NCBI GenBank assembly: GCA_964036315.1
Contig: OZ038517.1
Span: 56,710,656-56,774,655, forward strand
Source: Acanthosepion esculentum
Taxonomy: Eukaryota > Mollusca > Cephalopoda > Sepiida > Sepiidae
Direction: 5' to 3'
DNA length: 64,000 nucleotides
Within the stretch, counting starts at the first letter, position 1, and the number at the start of each line of letters is the position of its first letter. Below are positions 54,640-64,000 of the stretch, in pieces. The notes beneath the pieces are model-generated. The model saw only the letters and a list, made by a program, of their open reading frames with translations, was not told the DNA's origin and made no database searches. Made by a program: the position numbers and the translations under genes.

Positions 54640-55010
54640 ACAGCACAAAATGAAGAGGAGATTTATGGTAACTGAGAGATGGTTCTACAGGAGGATACTG
54701 AGAATGACCTGAACTGAACATGTAAGTAACGGGGAAGTTTTAAGGAAAATAAAAACAAAAAAGACAATTATGCTTAAAATCAGAAAGAGACTGTTCAACT
54801 TTCTGGGACACATAACGAAAGAAGGTGGCTTGGAAAAAATGGCACTCACATGGCGTATTGAAGCCAAGAGAAACCTACCTAACAAGATTGTCTAAACATT
54901 TGTAAAGAGACTATGATGGATAGTAAAAGGATAAAAATTACTTAGGATAGGAAGTTGCGGAGAGCCATGATCGCCCACGTCTTAGAGGGACACGTCGAAA
55001 AGATTAAATG
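54640..55010 (+). pseudogene. RTE-like LINE fragment, C-terminal part
   Basis: Translation gives RWFYRRILRMT, a stop, EHVSNGEVLRKIKTKKTIML, KIRKRLFNFLGHITKEGGLE, then decayed KMALTWRIEAKRNLP and, shifted, GHV-like end. These are the last 110 or so codons of the same family as 2820-2985. Frame shifted at least twice. Confidence 0.76.
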
Positions 55011-55077
55011 TCGATATATTTTTAAAATTACTTTTTTCTCTGTCTATATCTCTGAGATGATTACTTACATTATTTAC

Positions 55078-55460
55078 ATAACCCTAATAAACATCAGTTA
55101 GATACTTCAGTTATCTCCTGTAAGAGCCCCACTTCATGATTAAAATCGGTTTCATTTTTAGAAAAATGTACTTACATTATTTACATTATCCGACCGTTGT
55201 ACGCTCCAGTCATAGCATGTGAAACTAGAACAATCTATTCCGGTGGATGAAATAAAAGGTTCAGTTCGAAATTCCAATCACCCGAAGAAGGCCGGAGCGT
55301 ACAACGGCCGAAACGTTGTGAATATGGCAATGAAGCTGAGGATAACAGCCCGAATAATGTAAATGTAAGTACATTTTTCTTAAAATGAAACCGATTTTAA
55401 GCATGAAGTGGGGCTCTTACAGGAGATAACTGAAATCAAATATGATGTTTATTTGGGTTA
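55078..55460. repeat. Large imperfect palindrome containing a Penelope-type terminal repeat
   Basis: Bases from TAACCCTAATAAACATCA (55078) to about 55194 are matched in reverse complement by about 55338-55460 at roughly 90% identity (shared word TTATCTCCTGTAAGAGCCCC). The inner arms CCGTTGTACGCTCC (55194-55207) and GGAGCGTACAACGG (55294-55307) are also complementary. The right half carries the pLTR-like sequence seen at 32.4 and 41.9 kb. This looks like a terminal repeat joined head-to-head with an inverted partial copy. Confidence 0.85.
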
Positions 55461-56170
55461 CATTTTATTTTTAAGTGTGAAATAAGAATGAAATTCGGCT
55501 CAAACTTGAGAATTTGATAAGCAAGACCAGGCTCAGCTAAAATTACATGATGCTCAGAAAAAGTGTAATTTAATTACATTTTTAAAAAAGCACCTGGTTG
55601 TTACACGGGGAAAGTTTTAATAAGCCACTACTTTCTTATTTCACAATTCACTCAGCGCCCAATATTCTGGTATCTTCCATATTAGCGTCCAAAACATTTT
55701 TGCGATACCAAACGTGTTTTACTTAGGCTCATATTCCGAGCATAGTTTTTGCATGAATAAATGTTAAATAAATGTAATATAAATTATAATTCATTAATTT
55801 AATTTTGGACAGTATTTTGAATTGATTTCAAATTCAATTTCTTCTTTTAATTTTATCATTAAAATACAATATTTTTCTGCACTTTCCATTTTCAAAAGAA
55901 TTTTTCTTGTTTAACGTTTTGGGGGTTTGTTTTATTTTTTGGGGTTTTTTTGTTTTCTTTTTTTTGTTTGTTTTTTTTTTCACACCTTTCTTTAACAAAA
56001 AATTCTGGAATGGTTTCTAATCATTTCGATTTCATCATTAACATCAGAATATTCTTATTAATATTATTATTCTCTACTCCTGTTGCTGTTTTTTTTTTAA
56101 GTTAATGATCATTAATAATTATTTTATATTCAATGTGAGCTTGATTAATCAACTTCAGCGAACTTGGGAG
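55461..56170. other. Unassigned AT-rich sequence
   Basis: T-rich runs (55920-55980) and no recognised frame. Confidence 0.4.
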
Positions 56171-56172
56171 GT

Positions 56173-56183
56173 AAAAAAAAAAA
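56173..56183 (-). terminator. Pol III terminator of tRNA-Val
   Basis: A run of 11 A on the plus strand is a T run in the direction of tRNA transcription, beginning about 14 bases beyond the acceptor stem. Confidence 0.8.
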
Positions 56184-56196
56184 GTCATATACCCTA

Positions 56197-56268
56197 GGTT
56201 CCAGCGAGTTTCGAACTCGCGACCTTCTGCGTGTTAAGCAGACGTGATAACCACTACACCATGGAACC
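56197..56268 (-). tRNA. tRNA-Val (anticodon AAC)
   Basis: On the minus strand the 72-base cloverleaf is complete. The acceptor stem pairs GGTTCCA with TGGAACC (7 of 7). The D-arm region carries box A (TGGTGTAGTGGTTATCACG). The anticodon arm is TCTGC-TTAACAC-GCAGA, with AAC at the anticodon position reading Val codons. The T arm GCGAG-TTCGAAA-CTCGC holds box B (GTTCGAAAC). No CCA is encoded, as usual in eukaryotes, and no intron is present. An 11-base T run on the minus strand (plus 56173-56183, A run) about 15 bases past the 3' end is a good Pol III terminator. Unlike the SINE heads nearby in the window, all stems pair, so it is probably a functional gene. Confidence 0.95.
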
Positions 56269-58021
56269 TTGACATGTAAAGAGTGTGAATTTTAGCAATT
56301 TATTTGTATTAGAAATCTGTTATCACGGTTAAATGTTTTATTTATTTATTCGTAATAAATGCAGTATTTTCTCCAAAATAATCAAACAAATATTAATTTT
56401 GCAATCAAATACGATTTAACTTAATTTAATTTTTATTCTACCTCTTCGATAGCTTCTGCCGGCGACTATGACATCATCATCAAGGTGAATGTTGCGTTTG
56501 ATTACGAAAATGATGATTGTTCGTAAAAACACAATTTCATTCCTGATCAGAACAGGTAAAAAGAAAATATAAGCTTTGGCTTTCAATTCTAAATTTAATA
56601 ACAAAACAGATAAATAACTAATTAAATCCATACGTTCAAATAAACAACTAGCAATTTTTAGGTGTTTTTTTCCTTGACAATAAAAGTTTTTTAGGTAAAT
56701 TTTAATTTCAAATCGAGATTTTTTAACCTTAATTTTTTGTTTTGCTTTTTGTCTGTTTCTTGTTTAAGTTCTTTGTTTTTTCGTAGTTGTTCGAAAGAAA
56801 AAGCGGTGACGACCCATAATTATTCCCGTGTTTAATAATAACTTGCCTTAATTAATTAAAGAGTTTAATAAATCTCTTCTCTCGTTAATTAAACATTTAA
56901 ACAGAAACGTAAACCTTTTTAGGGATTGCACGTATGATTTAATTAAAAGACATACTTAGTTACTGGTCTCGTAAAAATGTGTTTCGATTCTTCAACACAG
57001 ACTAAAAAAAAATACAGATCTGTCAAGAGCAAGACTTTCAAAAAAGGAATTCTAGATGTTTAAATTTTAAATTTATTACAAAATACCATGATAAAAAACA
57101 TATTTGCCATTTAATTGACTGAGTTAGCTTACTTCTTTTTACTTGGGATCTGATATTACAGCCTCCAACTACCCTATTTAACATGACATTTTTGCATTTA
57201 GTGTGAAAATTAATTATAACTGAATTAATTAAATGAATCTCCATTTCATTTTTCGAATTATTTAGCATCCTATTATAATTGCTCTTGTCCCGCCCTACTT
57301 TATTTCGCACGACCGTTACGTCGTACCATACCTCATAATGGACCGTTCCGTTGTGATGATGTGGAAAGAGGGGACAAGACACTACTTGGTTTCAGTGAGA
57401 TAATTAATGAAAGAAAGAAGGGAAGTATTTAATGGCTGTTTCAATGAAATGGAAAAGTTATCAATTTCAAATCTTTTCATTTGTACCCCCTTAATTCTTA
57501 AAATAACGACCAAATTCATATTTATGTTTGTTATTGCAATATTTTGTTATAGTTTTTAAGCTCAAAAATTTAACAATGTGATAGGATAATTCCTGCGGAT
57601 ATGTTATTGTCGTAGAACTCGCCAGGAGCTTACTCAATAATTAACTTAAGAATTAAGAATAAGATTCATCAGAATATTAAAATATGAAAACCGTGAAATT
57701 TTCTGAACAAATAATAAATATATGAAAAACGATGGTTGAATAACATCGCGTTATTTTAGTTCTGGGATTTTCCTTCCAACCAGCAATGATTTTCACTCAT
57801 TTAAGAAATGATTCTCAAACTAAATTTACTTTTGAGCGTCTCACAAAGACTAATGAGTATAAACCTGAAGATAATATAAGTTTATATAATTATAATATTC
57901 ACACATTCGAGTTTTTCCAACAGACGAAATCTTATCTTTAACTTTTGTATTTCTTACTGAAATTTCTTTTCAGATAATTTTTACATCTCTGTATCATTAT
58001 TTTTTAGCATCACTTCTATTC
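56269..58021. other. Unassigned AT-rich sequence
   Basis: The longest frames (56416-56631 minus, 57038-57382 minus) carry no known motif and are not well supported. Single-copy-looking AT-rich DNA; no repeats spotted. Confidence 0.4.
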
Positions 58022-58452
58022 TTGAGATTAATTTATAGAATAAATTTGAGTTTTTCATAGGGGGTGTGGAGAGGAGGGTCAAAATGAAACGATGCGACTT
58101 TTACTCAAGTAAAAGCAGATTTCAGTCAACAAATATGAATGTTTTATCATTTCATCCCAAGCGAGGCGATAAAGCCACTAAGACGCAAGGGTTTTTTTTT
58201 TTTAAGCGTATCACCCCAAGCAAGGCTGGAAGCCACTATCACGCAAGGGGTTAAAGAAGGGTCGGAGGAAGAGCAGATAGGAGTGGTAAAAGAGAGGATG
58301 TGGAGAAAGAGAAAGACAGTGGGTCGATCAAGGCAAGGGGGTTACAGAAGATTTGGAGCGAGAGCAGATAGGAATGAAAAATGAAAGGATGTGGAGGAGG
58401 GAAGTGGATAGATCAAGGCAACTGGAGATGTCGATTGACGCTACACTTAAAC
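58022..58452 (-). mobile_element. 3' end fragment of the younger LINE family, inverted relative to 61440-61880
   Basis: Read on the minus strand, it matches the end of the 59521-61880 LINE almost base for base: the last 13 or so codons (FKCSVNR then HLQLP), then the whole 3' UTR including CTATCTGCTCTCGCTCC, CTTGCGTGATAGTGGCTTCC and CACCCCCTATGAAAAAC, ending at ATAAATTAATCTCAA. The match stops at the element's 3' end. This is a separate, heavily 5'-truncated insertion at the 3' end of the older LINE. Confidence 0.85.
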
Positions 58453-58454
58453 TG

Positions 58455-59520
58455 TTACTGGGAATTAAAGAATGTGAGAATTATTAAGGAGAGAGAATAA
58501 TAAAAGAAACAGGAATTAAGACGACAGGTAACGACGATTGATATTGCATTTAAATTTTTGAAGATTAAAGTTGAGTGGAAAGCAAGAAGCCGAAAGAGAA
58601 TTCCACAAGGGAGAAGTGCGAGAGAAACACTGTTAACATAGAACTTACGGTTACATCTAGCCATTTCAACTGTTAAATGATGTGATCTAGTACTGCAGTT
58701 AAATTCATAAGGTTGAGGTACCAAAGAGAAAAGCTCATTAGAACAGTGAAAATATTTTATAGTAAAAGGCGCATAGAAGCAACGTTATGGTTGTGAGAAA
58801 GTGACTGAAACCGAAATGACAGGTCAGGACTGATAACATTGCAAATTATTTGGATTTTATCAAGGATCTCTAAATATAGAGTAAATCCACCGGACTAGAT
58901 GTGGTATCAATATTCAATGAAAATTGTATACTTAAGACAGATTCTGGCGTGAAAAATTGCCTAGAACGACTCAGTGAACTAACTTTTTCAGTAGCAAACC
59001 ACACAATTGATTCAATATAATCTTTTCGCTTCATGTCTGTGGAAAACGTTAGCCTGAGAAGGCGCACTGGGTCACTCTCCTGGAGATTAGTATTAGCTAC
59101 GCTGATGGGAAGCAAAAAAGGTTCTTTCAGACGATTAAGAGAGCAATTTCGTTTTGGAGTTGTTAAAATTAACAAGCCGTTTCTTGCCCCAGTTAACAAA
59201 ATATTGAAAGACTATTTTTTTAGATCAGCTGCCAATTTGACTTAATCAAACCTATCAGAGTTACCATTAAGACAGTAGTAAATAGTTGTATCATCAGCGT
59301 AGATACAGAGTTAAGGACTGATGACATCGAGATGGTCCTGGATCAAAATTAGGTTCAAAGATTAATGTAAAAAGATGTTTGAGTGACCGTTCAAGAAAAC
59401 TTTCATTTCGCAATTTCATAAGAAAGACTGAATCAAATCAAAAATTTGTCCAGAAATACGATAACTCTTCAACTTTATCAAACGCCTTTGAATTGTTGAT
59501 TCCGAGTCAGAGCTTCACCA
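58455..59520 (-). pseudogene. CR1/jockey-group LINE relic 7 (older copy), 3' portion
   Basis: Minus frames: SKAFDKV near 59480, YADDTTIY at about 59280-59310 (catalytic Asp pair intact), VRLLRLTFSTDMKRKDYIES, IVWFATEKVSSLSRSRQFFT (58870-59199), and the C-terminal MVPQPYEFNCSTRSHHLTVE (58455-58724). The upstream part of the same copy resumes at 61878 beyond the nested LINE. Divergence and frame breaks are much greater than in the nested copy. Confidence 0.8.
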
Positions 59521-61483
59521 TTTTAATCTTTCTGGGTTCTCTTCCTGGATTAAAGCCGGTATCGAAGCTTTCATCCCCTCCAGGAAATTCAAGGTCAAAC
59601 CGCGCTCCTCCCCCTGGTTCACAGCTGCTTGCTCAGCCGCCATTGCCCATAGGAACCACTTCTTCCACCGTTTTCGTAGTGATATGTCCGACTCCAATAG
59701 ACGTCTATTTACCTCTGCCCGCAACGAATGTAAGCGTATCCTTGACGATGCCAAGTCACTATTTGCTGCTCGGATGAAGGAACGTATTGCATCCCGCAAA
59801 TTTGGCTCCAAAGATTATTGGCGCCTCTGCAAGAGCGTACTGAACAATAATAAACCCTCCATTCCTCCCCTGTTCAATCAGTTTGAGGTCCTGACCACCT
59901 CTGCCGACAAGGCCGAATGCTTCGCTCGGAAGTTTTCTTCCAATTCTACGCTAGATTCTTCCGGGGTACCCTTGCCCGATTTCCCTCCCAGAACTGAGGC
60001 CCTCCTGGACGGATTGCACATAACCCCGTCGTCGGTATTGGGCATTATTTCTAACTTAGATCACCACAAGGCTACTGGTGGTGACGGAATACCAGCCATT
60101 GTCCTGAAGAAATGCGCACCTGAACTGGCGCCTGCCCTCTCTAAATTGTACAACCGCTGACTCGAGGAGTCCTGTTTTCCTAACTGCTGGAAGTCCTCAA
60201 CCATTGTTCCTGTCTTTAAGAACTCTGGTGACCCCTCTGACCCTTCCAATTACCGTCCTATCAGTCTCCTACCCCTCTTCGGCAAAGTCTTCGAGGCCAT
60301 TATCAACGCCGAAGTGATTAATCACCTGATATCCCACGATCTGCTCTCAGACAAGCAGTATAGTTTCCGCTTTGCCCGATCTACTGCCGATGTGCTTATG
60401 GCCATCACTGAATTTGTCTACCATAGAGTTTGGCATGCCGGCCTTCTTCGCAAGCTCCAGGGTTATGGTATCACAGGTCGATTGTTTGACCTAATACAAT
60501 CATTCCTGTCAAATCGGGATTTAAAGGTTGTTCTCAGTGGATTCATCTCCAGCTCCTATCCCACTAACGCAGATGTTCCTCAAGGCTCCATCCTAGGCCC
60601 TACTCTGTTCCTCATATTTATAAACAACCTTCCTGACGCCATAGACTCCCAAGTCGGCATCTACGCTGACGACACCACTATTTACTCCTGCCTCAAACAC
60701 AAATCTAGTGAGGCGGACAAAGTTAACCTGGCAGCTCAAATTGAAAAGGACCTCCAATCGGTTGTGAACTGGGGTGAGAAATGGATGGTTAACTTTAACG
60801 ACTGTAAAACAAAACTGCTCTCGATTAACCACCACAAGGATCCATCCCTTCATCCCATTAGAATGTCTGAAGACCAACTTCTCGAGAGCTCCTCTCTGCG
60901 GCTGCTCGGTCTCACGCTGTCTGCTGATCTGAGATGGAACAAATACATCGAGTCTGTTGCATCAGCCACCGCAAGGAAAGTTGGTTCTCTGTGCCGAGCC
61001 AGGAAATTTTTCTCCCCGGAATCGATCCTCCAAGTCTATAAATCGACCATTCGCCCTTGTATGGAGTATTGCTGCCATATATGGTCTGGGGCCCCTGCTG
61101 TTTGCCTCAGGGTTCTTGATAAGATCCAGAGACGGATAGGCAACGTGATTGGCCCTGATCTGTCATCTCGTCTGCAGTCGCTCTCTCACAGACGCGATGT
61201 TGCCTCGCTCTGCCTTTTTTACAAGTACTTTCACGGTAATTACGCCGAGGAGCTGCTTTCGTTTGTCCCCAGACCTCGTGAATTTAAAGGCCGCACGAGG
61301 CTGGCTTTCCGCTCCCACCCCTACACCGTAGAAACTGTTAGATGTAGACGTCTCTTCTACTCCAATAGCTTCATGTCTCGCACATCTCGCCTATGGAACT
61401 CCATTCCCTATTACTGTTTCCCTGACAAATACAATCTCCAACGGTTTAAGTGTAGCGTCAATCGACAACTCCAGTTGCGTTGA
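59521..61483 (+). pseudogene. LINE reverse transcriptase, one stop and a motif-A deletion
   Basis: One frame stays open from about 59521 to 61483 apart from a single TGA at 60158-60160. Blocks: RKFKVKPRSSPWFTAACSAA, HKATGGDGIPAIVLKKCAPE, NYRPISLLPLFGKVFEAI, LLSDKQYSFRFARSTADVLM, VPQGSILGPTLFLIFINNLP (motif B), YADDTTIY with YADD at 60662-60673 (motif C), and the C-terminal STIRPCMEYCCHIWSGAP and SRTSRLWNSIP. Between ITEFVY and RVWHAGLL about 21 codons are missing in frame. In sister copies they spell QALDKN…LDISKAFD and hold the motif-A Asp. So this long frame lacks one of the three catalytic Asp. It is the best-preserved coding frame in the window. Confidence 0.88.
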
Positions 61484-61880
61484 TCTATCCACTTTCCTTC
61501 TCCACATCCTTTCATTTTTCATTCCTATCTGCTCTCGCTCCAAATCTTCTGTAACCCCCTTGCCTTGATCGACCCACTGTCTTTCTCTTTCACCACATCC
61601 TCTCCTTTACCACTCCTATCTGCTCTTCCTAAAACCCTTCTTTAACCCCTTGCGTGATAGTGGCTTCCAGCCTTGCTTGGGGTGATACGCTTAAAAAAAA
61701 AACCCTTGCGTCTTAGTGGCTTTATCGCCTCGCTTGGGATGAAATGATAAAAAATTCATATTTGTTGACTGAAATCTGCTTTTACTTGAGTAAAAGTCGC
61801 ATCGTTTCATTTTGACCCTCCTCTCCACACCCCCTATGAAAAACTCAAATTTATTCTATAAATTAATCTTAAAAAAAAAA
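59521..61880 (+). mobile_element. CR1/jockey-group LINE, 5'-truncated, nested in the older copy
   Basis: The plus-strand element begins within the pre-RT region (NLSGFSSWIKAGIEAFIPSR) at about 59521 and ends with a short A run at 61871-61880. Both flanks are the older minus-strand LINE, whose AERV (right) and ALD (left) codons are separated exactly at the insertion. The endonuclease domain and 5' UTR are absent. The 3' UTR (61484-61870) has two imperfect copies of an about 60-bp unit (CTTGCGTGATAGTGGCTTCC and CTTGCGTCTTAGTGGCTTTA). Its codons are GC-richer than the surroundings, consistent with a recent arrival. Confidence 0.87.
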
Positions 61881-62035
61881 CTCTTTCAGCAATAACCACT
61901 ATCAGTAGTTGACCTACATAATCAAAATCAAAAACCATTTTGTTTGTTATTGAAAAAAGATCATGTCAGTTGAGATGTTTAACCAATTCAGTGTTAATTA
62001 AAATCTTTGCCAAAAAGGTTTACATTATTACGATA
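61878..62035 (-). pseudogene. CR1/jockey-group LINE relic 7 (older copy), upstream portion
   Basis: CTCTTTCAGCAATAA followed by CAGTAGTTGACC corresponds to 24757-24800 in relic 4 (minus-strand TADVLRIIAERV). It continues the copy at 58455-59520, interrupted by the nested LINE. It fades out near 62035 (ACCAATTCAGTGTTAAT). Confidence 0.75.
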
Positions 62036-63441
62036 ATTTAACAATTAACGCCTCAAGTTAACTGAGATGTTACTATATACGAATGTACATATTCAACAAC
62101 TTATATGTCAGTATGTTCTTTCGTTCCTTAAATGTGCTTGCTGTGTCAACACATTGTCATTGTTTCTATATCAATTTCAATAAGTTTCCCATTAATTTGT
62201 ATCGTGTTTTATTTCCTGTTGTCGTTACATAAGTTTAAACGTGGTTGACTCTTGATATTTCGAAAGAAAAATGAAAACAACCAAAATACATTTTTCTGTT
62301 AAAAGAATAAACAAAGCATTAAAAATAGAACAACGTTTCCAGGAATACCTTGTCTTCATTTTGAAATTAGAACAATACAATAAATTCAGTTTTGATTCCA
62401 ACGAATCACAATTACTTTAAATCCGCTTTTTAACAAATGAATCGAATGAACACATGATAATCCATTAGTAATCTATGCTAAAGTTTTTTAGATGCGGAAT
62501 AGGGAAATTTTCCTATCAACAAAAAATATCAATCAACGCCTCTTTAAGTGCACAATAAATAAAAGAATATACGTACTTACTCAATGTGAAACTGAAACAA
62601 TAATTTGTTATATGGAAAGAAAGGTTGATGTAAAAGTTGTTTAAAACATTCTTTTGTGCACCTAAAGAAATTAAACTAGGTAAAGAAAATCTAATTAAGA
62701 AAGTGGAAACTTTCAGGTATAAAAATTCATCGTAGAGTGAATGCAAAATTGTTCATTTTTGTTAGACCGTTCGAAAGTTAGAAGCTTGATGTAGTGGCGA
62801 GAGATAAATGGAATGAGTTGCAGAATGATTGGCGTGTGTGGAAAACTTTCAGAAGTTGGTACAGCTTTGTAGAATTATAATTGAAGAGAGTGAATTGACT
62901 TCGTGTTATTAAGGAAAATTGATCTGGTTGTGTGTTTGTTTCAGACAAACATATTCAATATTATCCTTTTTAATCTTTGTATGTTGTCCCAGAGTTCTTT
63001 GAGTGTCACAGATATCTTAGAACCCAGAGACATCTTTTCTCAAACGACTGCTAACTCTACTAACTCATGGATAGAATTGCGACGAATAATGACTAAGATG
63101 GAGGACGTCTTCCCTTTTAACTGTTCCACCTTGTTCCATAAACTACTTTTCAAAATTGTCTCAAGTTCAAAATTCTGTCCTTTTGATTGGATGGAAATAA
63201 TCTTGATAGGAATTCTCTTCTCAAACATTTGTTTCCTAGAACATTATTTGTATTGCCTTGTACCAGACATTGTGAAACACAATCAAGCTCAGATGTAAGC
63301 TTTATCTTTTGCACACATTGTTTGAAAATGTCTTCGCTCTAGATAGTGCATCGTGCAGAGGTTTTTTTTGTTCACATAAGTTTTTTATAGGAATTTAACA
63401 GTCAATATACTAGTCCGAATAGAAAGGCATATAATAATCCA
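62036..63441. other. Unassigned sequence with one 131-codon frame
   Basis: The plus frame 62903-63298 encodes a Cys/Phe/Leu-rich protein with two hydrophobic stretches (near residues 18-30 and 98-112). I recognise no domain. TTGTGTGTTTGTTTCAG ending at 62944 could be a splice acceptor, so a host exon is conceivable but unsupported. The rest is AT-rich. Confidence 0.3.
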
Positions 63442-64000
63442 TCTATATAATAAATGCGAATGTCAGTGTGTCAGAGTGTCACACTTTTTCAACTTTACTC
63501 CTAACGGCCGTAGCCCAATATATCATGCTATTTTCGAATGAGGCCGACTCCGTGACCAAATTAAAAACATTCCGGGGCAGATCCGGACCCGCAATCCTGA
63601 AATTTTGGATTCCCAACTTTTCATCACTGCGATTGTTTCCGGCGATTTTTTACGTGAATTTTTGTGCTGAATTTTTTTTGTACGATAACAATTTTTATAA
63701 TTGGAAATAAATTTGAGAATAATCGAAATTAATTGCGAAATCATGCAAAATCTCCCATAAAATAAAAATAATTCTTTGTACGGTAAGTAAGGACCTACGT
63801 ACATTAAATTGTCTTTAAATTAAGTGGCGATAGAAGAATTATTGTTGAACTTTAAAAAAGTAAGCTTAAATATTAATTTATTTAAATGCAGCGATCAATT
63901 TTGAATTCTTCTGTAGTTTATTGATGCCAATCGTATCTACTCCTCCCTATCTATTGTGATGAAGGCCCAATCAAGAGCCCTCCGCAGGAGCTAGCTTAAA
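63442..64000 (+). mobile_element. Helitron-like 5' end (runs off the window)
   Basis: It starts TCTATATAATAAATGCGAAT followed by GTCAGTGTGTCAGAGTGTCA and CACTTTTTCAAC, preceded by an A. Animal Helitrons often begin TCTATATATA…AAATG then (TGTC)n then CACTTTTTC. No terminal inverted repeat is expected for this class. The 3' end (CTRR with a hairpin) would be outside the window. Recognition is by pattern only. Confidence 0.42.

Noticed and set aside
57038..57382. 114-codon minus frame
   Set aside because: No recognised motif, AT-rich codon content like the flanks, no supporting signals.
59515..59811. 98-codon minus frame and similar antisense frames across the younger LINE
   Set aside because: Shadow frames opposite the plus-strand reverse transcriptase.

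Overview
This is eukaryotic, animal DNA. It is AT-rich, full of di-, tri- and tetranucleotide microsatellites, and built mostly from decayed transposable elements. The mixture (K02A2.6-like Gypsy elements, CR1/jockey-group, RTE-like and R2-like non-LTR elements, a Penelope-like element, mariner, hAT and tRNA-derived SINEs) suggests an invertebrate, most likely a cephalopod-like mollusc. That placement is inference from repeat content; no host gene here fixes the species. I see no complete, intact host protein-coding gene. The only RNA gene that looks functional is a tRNA-Val(AAC) at 56197-56268 on the minus strand.

Layout. 1-3500: microsatellites, a tRNA-like SINE and an RTE 3' end. 3516-6391: a Gypsy element with its edges defined by an AAATG duplication, most of its 5' LTR and gag deleted, and a dead integrase. 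7040-8260: CR1/jockey LINE relic. 10930-13300: LINE relic, then RTE relic. 14500-15130: mariner transposase relic. 15340-17400: second Gypsy relic. 18150-19300: hairpin elements, including a perfect 92-bp palindrome. 20020-24912: LINE tails around a BED-finger hAT transposase relic, with a pogo-like MITE nested in one LINE. 25185-25560: SINE. 27370-28690: LINE. 29586-30319: three hairpin elements in 740 bp. 32313-40215: two R2-like retrotransposons flank an uncharacterised multi-copy gene that is split by a Penelope-like element with a 13-bp target duplication. 41640-42000: SINE head fused to a perfect hairpin, then a Penelope terminal repeat. 45118-47760: third Gypsy relic with an intact integrase triad. 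48400-49885: LINE plus RTE. 53600-53860: solo LTR with TATAC duplication. 54640-55460: RTE fragment and a large palindrome. 56197: tRNA. 58022-62035: a LINE nested inside an older opposite-strand LINE. 63442-end: Helitron-like 5' end.

The genes do not form a pathway. The window records successive insertions, and several relative ages can be read from nesting: LINE before MITE at 23.9 kb, uncharacterised gene before Penelope at 36-38 kb, older LINE before younger LINE at 59.5-61.9 kb. Family names come from recognising conserved motifs in translated reading frames by eye; no database search was run. All coding copies found carry stops, frameshifts, truncations or lost catalytic residues.
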